Source: Massariosphaeria phaeospora (taxonomy: Eukaryota; Ascomycota; Dothideomycetes; Pleosporales). Taken from it: a stretch of 64,000 nucleotides of DNA. This document shows, in pieces, positions 57,746-64,000 of this stretch. The notes beneath the pieces are model-generated. The model ran no database searches. It worked only from the letters and a program-made list of their open reading frames with translations, and was not told the origin of the DNA. A program made the position numbers and the translations under genes. Numbering within the stretch: position 1 is the stretch's first letter; the number at the start of each line of letters is the position of its first letter. The stretch is taken from contig JAADJZ010000016.1 of the NCBI GenBank assembly GCA_011032825.1, forward strand, positions 744,001 to 808,000, given 5' to 3'.

Positions 57746-59739
57746 ATGCCGAGCTTTCGTTCCCTTGTGACGGCCTCCCTCCTGGCGTGTCAAGCTTTGG
57801 CAGGAGACGACGAATGGTTGAGTCCTGTGTACAAGGAGATCTTCCAGAACAAGCTCCCTTTTCCCCCAGACAAAGCTCCCAAGACGTAAGTTGCAGTCCT
57901 TCGAATCCAGAATCATGGCTGACAATGTAGTTCCTACTTCAACGAGACGACGAAGCAATGGATTGACTACTATGAGATCGAGATCAAGGAGTTTGAGCAG
58001 ACTGTCTACAAGGGTCTGAAGCCGGCCAAGCTTGTTGGCTACGATGGTATCTCTCCTGGTCCTACCTTTCGGATGGAGAAGGACCGAGAAGCCGTGGTGC
58101 GGTTTGTGAATCAAGCGCCCATGGATATTTCAGTTCATCTTCACGGGTCATACAGTACGTATTAGGCCGTTTCACTTTCACTTTCCAAGGTAGACTGACC
58201 ATTCTAGGCCGTGCCCCCTTCGATGGATGGGCCGAGGACGTGACGAAGAAGGGCCAATACAAAGATTACTGTAAGTTTTGTTCGCTCCTCCACTACACCT
58301 TACACCAACATCACTAACCTCATTCAGACTACCCAAACCACCAAAATGCGCGTACGCTCTGGTACCATGACCACGCTGTACACCACACTGCCGAGAACGC
58401 CTATTTCGGTCAAGCCGGCTTCTACATCCTTCATGACCCTGCTGAGGATGCGCTGGGTCTACCCTCTGGCCCCGTCTATGACCTCCCGTTGGCTTTGTCT
58501 GCCAAACAATACAACAGCGATGGCACTCTCTTCAGCCCTGCCCAGGAAACCACTTCGCTCTACGGCGACGTCATCCACGTCAATGGGCAGCCGTGGCCCT
58601 TCCATAACGTCGAGCCGCGCAAATACCGTCTTCGGTTCTTGGACACCGCCATCAGCCGTGCTTTCAAACTCACCTTTGAGGATGGCACCAAAAAGGTCCC
58701 ATTTCACGTCATTGCCGCTGATGCTGGGCTTCTCACAAAGCCGGTGCAGAGCGACACCCTCGAAATCGCCATGGCCGAGCGTTGGGAAATCGTAATCGAC
58801 TTCAGTGCCTATGCCGGCAAGAACATCACCGTCAAGAACTCCCGCGACGTGCAAGCAGACGAGGATTACAACTCCACCGACAAGGTCATGCGATTTGTAG
58901 TCGGCAAAGACGTGTCCAGCCAAGCAAACAACGGCCCTCTCCCTCCATCTCTCCGCACCGTCAAGTTCCCGCCCAAGAAAGACACCGTGGACCGGCACTT
59001 CAAATTCGAGCGGTCCGGTGGCCAATGGGTCGTCAACGGCGTGAGCTTCGCCGACGTCAACAACCGCATCCTGGCCAAGCCCGCGCGCGGCGCCGTCGAA
59101 GTGTGGGAGCTGGAGAACAGCAGCGGCGGCTGGAGCCACCCTGTGCACATCCACCTCGTCGACTTCCAAGTGCTGTCGCGCACGGGCGGCAAGCGCAGCG
59201 TGCTTCCCTACGAGCGAGAAGCGCTGAAAGACGTCGTGCTGCTCGGTACGGGCGAAACCGTGCGCGTCATTGCGCGCTACGCCCCCTGGGACGGCGTCTA
59301 CATGTTCCACTGCCACAACCTGATCCACGAGGATCACGACATGATGGCCGCCTTCAACGTCACCAGCCTGGCTGACTGGGGCTACGACGAGACGACCAAG
59401 ATCACAGACCCCATGGACGAGCGCTTCCGCGCAAAGGATGTCTCGACGGACGCGTTCTCCGCGGCGAGCATCAGTGATCGGCTTGCGCAGTTCGCCATGT
59501 TGGATGCGTACAAGGACCCGGATAAGGTCGAGGCCGCGCTCGAGTCGTACTGGGCGAATGGCGGGCCGAAGCCCACGACGCTGGCGACGAGTGCGAGATC
59601 GGCTTCTTCGGGTGCTGCGTCGAGTACGGCGGTTAGGGTTGCTTCTGGGTCGTCGACAATTACCCGGGCGCCGGTAGCAACTAGCACGAGCACGAGGAGG
59701 AGCGATGATAGCACGAGGTCGAGTACTAGGCGGAAATAG
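57746..59739 (+). CDS. Secreted multicopper oxidase, bilirubin-oxidase-like, 612 aa
   Basis: Oxidises phenolic or tetrapyrrole substrates and reduces O2 to water. Four exons: 57,746-57,885, 57,931-58,154, 58,208-58,270 and 58,328-59,739; introns of 45, 53 and 57 nt keep the frame. It begins with a signal peptide (MPSFRSLVTASLLACQALAG). All four copper motifs are present: HLHGS (116-120), WYHDH (154-158), HPVHIH (413-418) and HCHNLIHEDHDMM (470-482); the last supplies the T1 Cys/His ligands and an axial Met. The short HLHGS spacing and the HPVHIHLVDFQ motif are those of bilirubin oxidases and related bacterial-type enzymes rather than classical fungal laccases. The last ~50 residues are a Ser/Thr/Arg-rich tail (STSTRRSDDSTRSSTRRK). 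The substrate cannot be told from sequence. Confidence 0.9.
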
Positions 59740-60033
59740 CGAGGGGTTTCCGGATTGCTTAAGACTGACATACCAAAGAAAAGTGGCGGCGGCGTTCCGG
59801 GATTGTAAATATTGTGCAGAGGCCGGGAAGAAGAAGAAGTGTCTAATAAGGACTTGTACATAGCTTCGCAGTTTTCCTTGCTCAACAGTCTAGTTTCCAG
59901 TTTCCTTATTCCATCGCCATACCACCATACCCCACGAAGAAACACAACAACTCCTCTCGAAGCAACAACAACTCCCCGCAGTCTTAGACAGTCTTCCTCC
60001 CTTCTTTTTCTTTTCCCGCCCAGACCCACCTAC

Positions 60034-61117
60034 CTACCCCATAACGAGCTCACACTCCCAAACCCCCGTCTTCAACCTCACACCCTCACCGTCGCCCTCG
60101 CCCTCCTTGCCCAACCGCTCTTTCGCCCCTTCCTCCCACACCCCCAGCCTCCTCACCACCTCCGCCCGTCCAACCCCCTCCCCCTGCTCACCTAACAGCA
60201 AAGCAACGAGCCAGCGCTCGTCGGCCTCCGCGCCGCAGTTGAGCACTGGATGGTGGTCTGGATGCGCGGTGGCGCCGGCGTGGTGGTAGAGCGAGGTGGA
60301 GAGGGTGAATTCAGCAGGGGAGAAGTGTGCGAAGAGGGAGGTTTGCAGGGTGCGGATTACATCAGGGGTCGTGGCAGTGGCGGTTGTGGCGGGAGGCAGA
60401 TTGATAGATAGCATGACGAGGTGCGAAGGTTGTTGTGTAGCAGCGCCGTCCGGAAGCGGGAGCAGGTGGAAAGATCCGATATCCGCATCGTTCGAAGCCG
60501 GAAGTGCTGTGCCATCTTCCATTAGCATCATCGCCATCAAACATCACCCCGCCAAATCACTCACCACTGTCCCGCAACTCCCAAATCGCAAACCCCGCAT
60601 CACAAATCTCAAACACCATACTCCCCTCCCCCAACCCCTCCCTCCCACTCTCCTTCCCCCCAACCCCCTCCTCGCCCTCCTTCAACGCCCTCGTCTCTTC
60701 CACATTCAACTTCCTGCTAACATCGTAGTACGGCTGCGCGCGCACGATGCCGATGTCCTCGACGTGGCTGGTGTAGACGTACACGGGGTGTTTGGGTGGG
60801 CTGTCGGTTGAGAAGGGGGAGGCGGAGTAGTGGTTGGCATGGGAGTAGGAGGGGGATGCGTTGGCGTCCTCGGATGGAGAAGTAGGCGGAGTAGCAAACC
60901 GACACGTCCTTACAAAGCGCCCATGCTCGCGCGTCCACGGAATATCGAGCAAATCGCGATAGTGCATTTTCGTCCAGCGGAGGAAGAGATCCGACGTGTC
61001 GAGGCCGTCGGGCGAGCGCAGCAGCGGGTGCACGAGCATGAGGCCCGGGCGGTGCTTAGTGGTGGAGGTGGGCATTTCTGCGGCGGTGGATGGGGTGGTG
61101 GTGGTGGTGGTGGACAT
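60034..61117 (-). CDS. Unrecognised fungal protein, 344 aa, possible dimeric alpha/beta-barrel (EthD-like)
   Basis: Two exons, 61,117-60,565 and 60,515-60,034, joined in frame by a 49-nt GTGAGT...GGAAG intron. After a Thr-rich start (MSTTTTTTPSTAAEMPTSTT) there is PGLMLVHPLLRS then LFLRWTKMHYRDLLDIP, which resembles the first strand and helix of EthD-type dimeric ferredoxin-like folds. A second such unit may follow (ADIGSFHLLPLPDG and later). The resemblance is weak. A charged Gly/Glu-rich segment (KEGEEGVGGKESGREGLGEG) separates the halves. It is convergent with the multicopper oxidase gene, about 300 bp away. Confidence 0.6.
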
Positions 61118-62640
61118 GTTTGCGATGGCGTGAGTGGATGAAGCAACCGAACCGAGTCGATCGATCGGTAGAACTGTCTCTAACTCTTCAATCCGGATAC
61201 AATCAATTTATCCCGCTCAGCTCAGCTCAGCTCAGCTCAGCCCAACACTCGTTGTCGCCTCGCCGCGCCGGTCGTCGTTCGTCGTCCGAGTCGCGCTATT
61301 CCGCTTCCTCGAAGATTGAAATCGTCCGTCCAATGTATCAAACTCGAGTACCACGTCCCGTTCAGTCCCGTTCAGGTCCGTTCGATTCGATTCGATTTGA
61401 TTGATGCGTTGCGGCACCGTCGTAACAAGGCCTATCCAAGCAAACCAGCGCAGCTCCCCTTCCTCTTTATACACGCACCCGTCCGGTCCAGCACCCACCA
61501 GACGCCCCCTGTACGACGCCGACGCCCAACCTGCAGACCCTGCAGAACCGAACCGAACTGAGCTGAGCTGAACTAGATCGGAACCCCACTCCGAGACGAG
61601 CACGGCGTGTAGGTAGAAAGCGCCTTGCGTGTGCGTATGTGTGTATGCAAGAACATAGCCATTCAAGCCCACGCATGCATGCATGCATCAGCGCCACTCA
61701 CACGCCCACACTCTTCCCCATATGCACGCAACTCTCCCGCTCTACCTTCCCGAAAACCGCAAACCGCAACTCTTTTCCTCTCCCTTTTTCCTTTACCGCT
61801 TCCTGCCCCCCTCTTGCCTCCCTCTCGCATCGCATCGCATAGTCCAACCTGCCAGATACAGTATACGAGGGCGAATACAGTAAGTTAAGTAGATACCTAG
61901 GTGTATCTAGGTGTGCAGGCGTGCGTTGCGTTGGCGTTTACCATACCTAGTCTACCTATATGCAAGTATCAATAAGCAAAGAGTACCTAAGCAAAGCAAG
62001 AGCAAGCACGTAGCCACCCCACCTACTCCATGGGGACCCTGCATCTGCGCCTGCATCTGCACCGCATTATTTAGCCTAGACAGCGCACCGCACTACACCG
62101 CACCGCACCATATGTTATTTCATCACATCCTATCCCGCAGCTTATCGCGCACTCTGCCCTAGCAATAAAAATACCGTACACAGTCCAGACCATCAAATTC
62201 CACCCGCCAATTCGTCTCTCCCCACCCAACCCACCAGCCCCGCACTCCTACCCAGCACCCCTTCCGTAGCACCTATCTTTCACCGCAAAACCACATATGC
62301 AGGATACAACACTCAAAGCTTGCATCTGTGTTTACCGCAATACTACTTCTGCAGGATACATATCGCAAAGCCGGATATCGGGATAGGCGTCGGGCACGCT
62401 ATTGTATCCAGCATACAAAAAAAGGAACACATACATACGAACCGAATCGAAGCGAACCGACCTGATCTGACCTGACCTGCTTACACCGATCCATGCCATG
62501 CCATGCCATGCCATGCAAGAGATACAGATGACCCTTGCGCCCGATAGCCTAGCCTGTCAACCCACCACCCCGGAAGAAAGCAAGTCAGTTAAAGCAGCGC
62601 CGAACAGACACCGATAACCCCCAACAAGCCCGCGCAACAT
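61118..62640. other. Intergenic stretch with short repeats
   Basis: No gene is supported. It holds (GCAT)4 at 61,673-61,688, (CCATG)5 at 62,491-62,515 and several runs of 10-20 bp direct repeats such as accgcaccgcacc and cctgatctgacctgacctg. Small frames here are open by chance. Confidence 0.6.
61216..61240. repeat. (CTCAG)5 microsatellite
   Basis: Five perfect pentanucleotide units, about 100 bp upstream of the 61,117 start. Confidence 0.95.
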
Positions 62641-62700
62641 TTCGATTCCCTATCCTATCGTCTTGAATCAAATGACCGAGAAACAACAAACCCCTCTCCA

Positions 62701-64000
62701 TCACGACCGAGCGAGATGCAAGAAGATAGTGCACTTCTCCACCTCGACCTGCTCTTTGACGTCCTTGCTCTCCGGCTTGCCCTTGCGGTCCCTCTCCGCA
62801 ATGATCTCGATCTCGACGCGATTGACCCCGGCGCCAAGCTTGGCTTCATACACCGGCTCGCCCTTCTTCTTGCCGCCCTCGTAGCCCGGACCGATGCTGG
62901 CGCCATTGATACCCGCTGTGACGGGGACGCGGTTCACCTCGTATGTTTTGTTGCCGTTGACGGTGACGAAGATGCGGTAGAGCCGGTGGGTGAGTGCAAC
63001 GGGGATGAACGGCACGATCTGGAGGTATGAGTGAGTCGGCCTCAAGTTCATTGTCACACTGTGCACCGTTTTCTCCTTGTGGGCTGGAATGGTCACCGAG
63101 AAGGGCTGCGGTAGATTTAGCGCGGGATGGGTGGTCAGTGTGATCTTGGGTATAAGAGCTTCCGAGATACCTAGCACACCGTTAGCAGAGCATTGACTGA
63201 GGAATCGCGTAAACTTACTCTTAAGCGGACTTTTCCGGATATTCTCGAACTGGGGCGTAGTAGGCGGTACGTAGTAATTCGGTGGATTGTATTGAGGGTA
63301 GGTTGCCGTTTGATGGTTAATTGCACCATTCGGGTGGGGGCTGCCACTCGTAGTGCGTGAGGTGGTCTGCGGAGGAGGCATTGGAGTCTGGGCGGGAACA
63401 CTTTGCCGCTGGCTCTGGCCATCAGATGTGTTACTCGCCGGCCGTATTGCAGTGAGAGCCGGCGATTGAATGTCATTCTTGAATCCGTTCACGACTGCGG
63501 GCGATCCAGCTGCTCGTGTCTGAGGGGCAGCTATAGGCGCTATGGTCGTGGTCGCCCCTCGAGGTCCTGAGAAGGGATTTGCAGATGCTGATGGCGTGCC
63601 TGTTTTGCCGGAAGAGGGCGGCCGGGAAGAGCGTTTGGAAGTCATACTATCAAGCACGTGCTGCTGCTGCCGCAACAAGGCCGCATTGTCGACAATGACG
63701 CTTGGGGGAGCAGAAGTCCGTGGGACCGGAGTATTCGGGTCGGAGCCGGGGCTTTGTCGTAACTTTAACTTCAACTGCGGCTTGGGAGGGCCAGAGCTAG
63801 GAGGAGGAGGAGCTGCGACAGACATGTTCAATTTCAGTTTCTGTTGCGGCGGCTCTTCCACTTTGGACTTGGCCTCTTCCAATCGTTTCGTGAACACAAC
63901 CTGCTTGTGTTAGTTCTTGACTGGCGGTGTACCGGGTGATGCATACCTCTAACTTGAGCGACAGATTGTACATTTCGCTGCCGTCTTCATTGTAGTCTCG
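62701..64000 (-). CDS. RSC4-like bromodomain subunit of a chromatin remodeller, 3' part (gene continues beyond the window)
   Basis: Exons 64,000-63,947 (partial), 63,900-63,219 and 63,170-62,701; introns of 46 nt (GTATGC...AGCAG) and 48 nt (GTAAGT...GCTAACGGTGTGCTAG, with a textbook CTAAC branch site). The first visible codons, YNEDGSEMYNLSLKLE, are the last helix of a bromodomain. A Pro/Ser/Gln-rich linker of about 200 residues follows, then a conserved beta-rich C-terminal domain (SVTMNLRPTHSYLQIVPF, YRIFVTVNG, YEAKLGAGVNRVEIEI). This order fits fungal Rsc4-type proteins, which read acetylated histone H3 in RSC. The assignment rests on memory of the family; the N-terminal bromodomain(s) lie outside the window. 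Confidence 0.75.

Overview
The window is a piece of a filamentous ascomycete genome (Pezizomycotina). The signs are short 45-110 nt spliceosomal introns with GT..AG ends, fungal house-keeping genes (ERG10, SNU114, an RSC4-like subunit, a MutL homologue) and two long A+T-rich blocks whose mutations have the C-to-T/G-to-A pattern of repeat-induced point mutation (RIP). A Dothideomycete is my best guess, but that is inference only.

Layout. (1) About 1-9,640 is a RIP-degraded block: the 3' end of a Ty3/gypsy chromovirus and its LTR, then a ~6.0 kb hAT-type DNA transposon (2,641-9,353) that received a solo LTR and a 393-bp MITE. (2) About 9,640-21,400 is a G+C-normal island with one solid intronless gene (13,260-15,392), one small spliced gene (16,665-17,196) and three relics whose stop codons are nearly all one transition away from Gln, Arg or Trp codons. 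(3) About 21,400-32,680 is a second A+T-rich block: MITEs, 17-bp minisatellites, a second inverted copy of the hAT element (25,399-31,400) inserted into a Fot1/pogo-type transposase relic. (4) 32,680-39,700 is gene-poor: one membrane-protein gene and a ~3.7 kb array of strongly diverged ~200-bp repeats. (5) 39,700-64,000 is ordinary gene space: GH16 glucanase-like protein, ERG10, SNU114, a MutL (MLH2/PMS1-like) gene, an Ada-type methylphosphotriester-repair regulator, a bilirubin-oxidase-like multicopper oxidase, an unrecognised gene and the 3' part of an RSC4-like bromodomain gene.

The most striking observation is inside the hAT element. Both inverted copies carry, at the same place and with the same three-exon structure, a decayed histone H3 gene on the strand opposite the transposase. 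The H3 is recognisable from its first residues through the histone fold, but the segment around Lys9 is replaced. A second lysine-rich reading frame with introns lies between the H3 gene and the transposase. So this looks like a transposon family with a histone H3 cargo. Both copies are dead in this window.

In the gene-rich part, ERG10 and SNU114 are divergent with a 377-bp shared promoter, and the MutL and Ada-like genes are divergent across 574 bp, placing two DNA-repair functions side by side.
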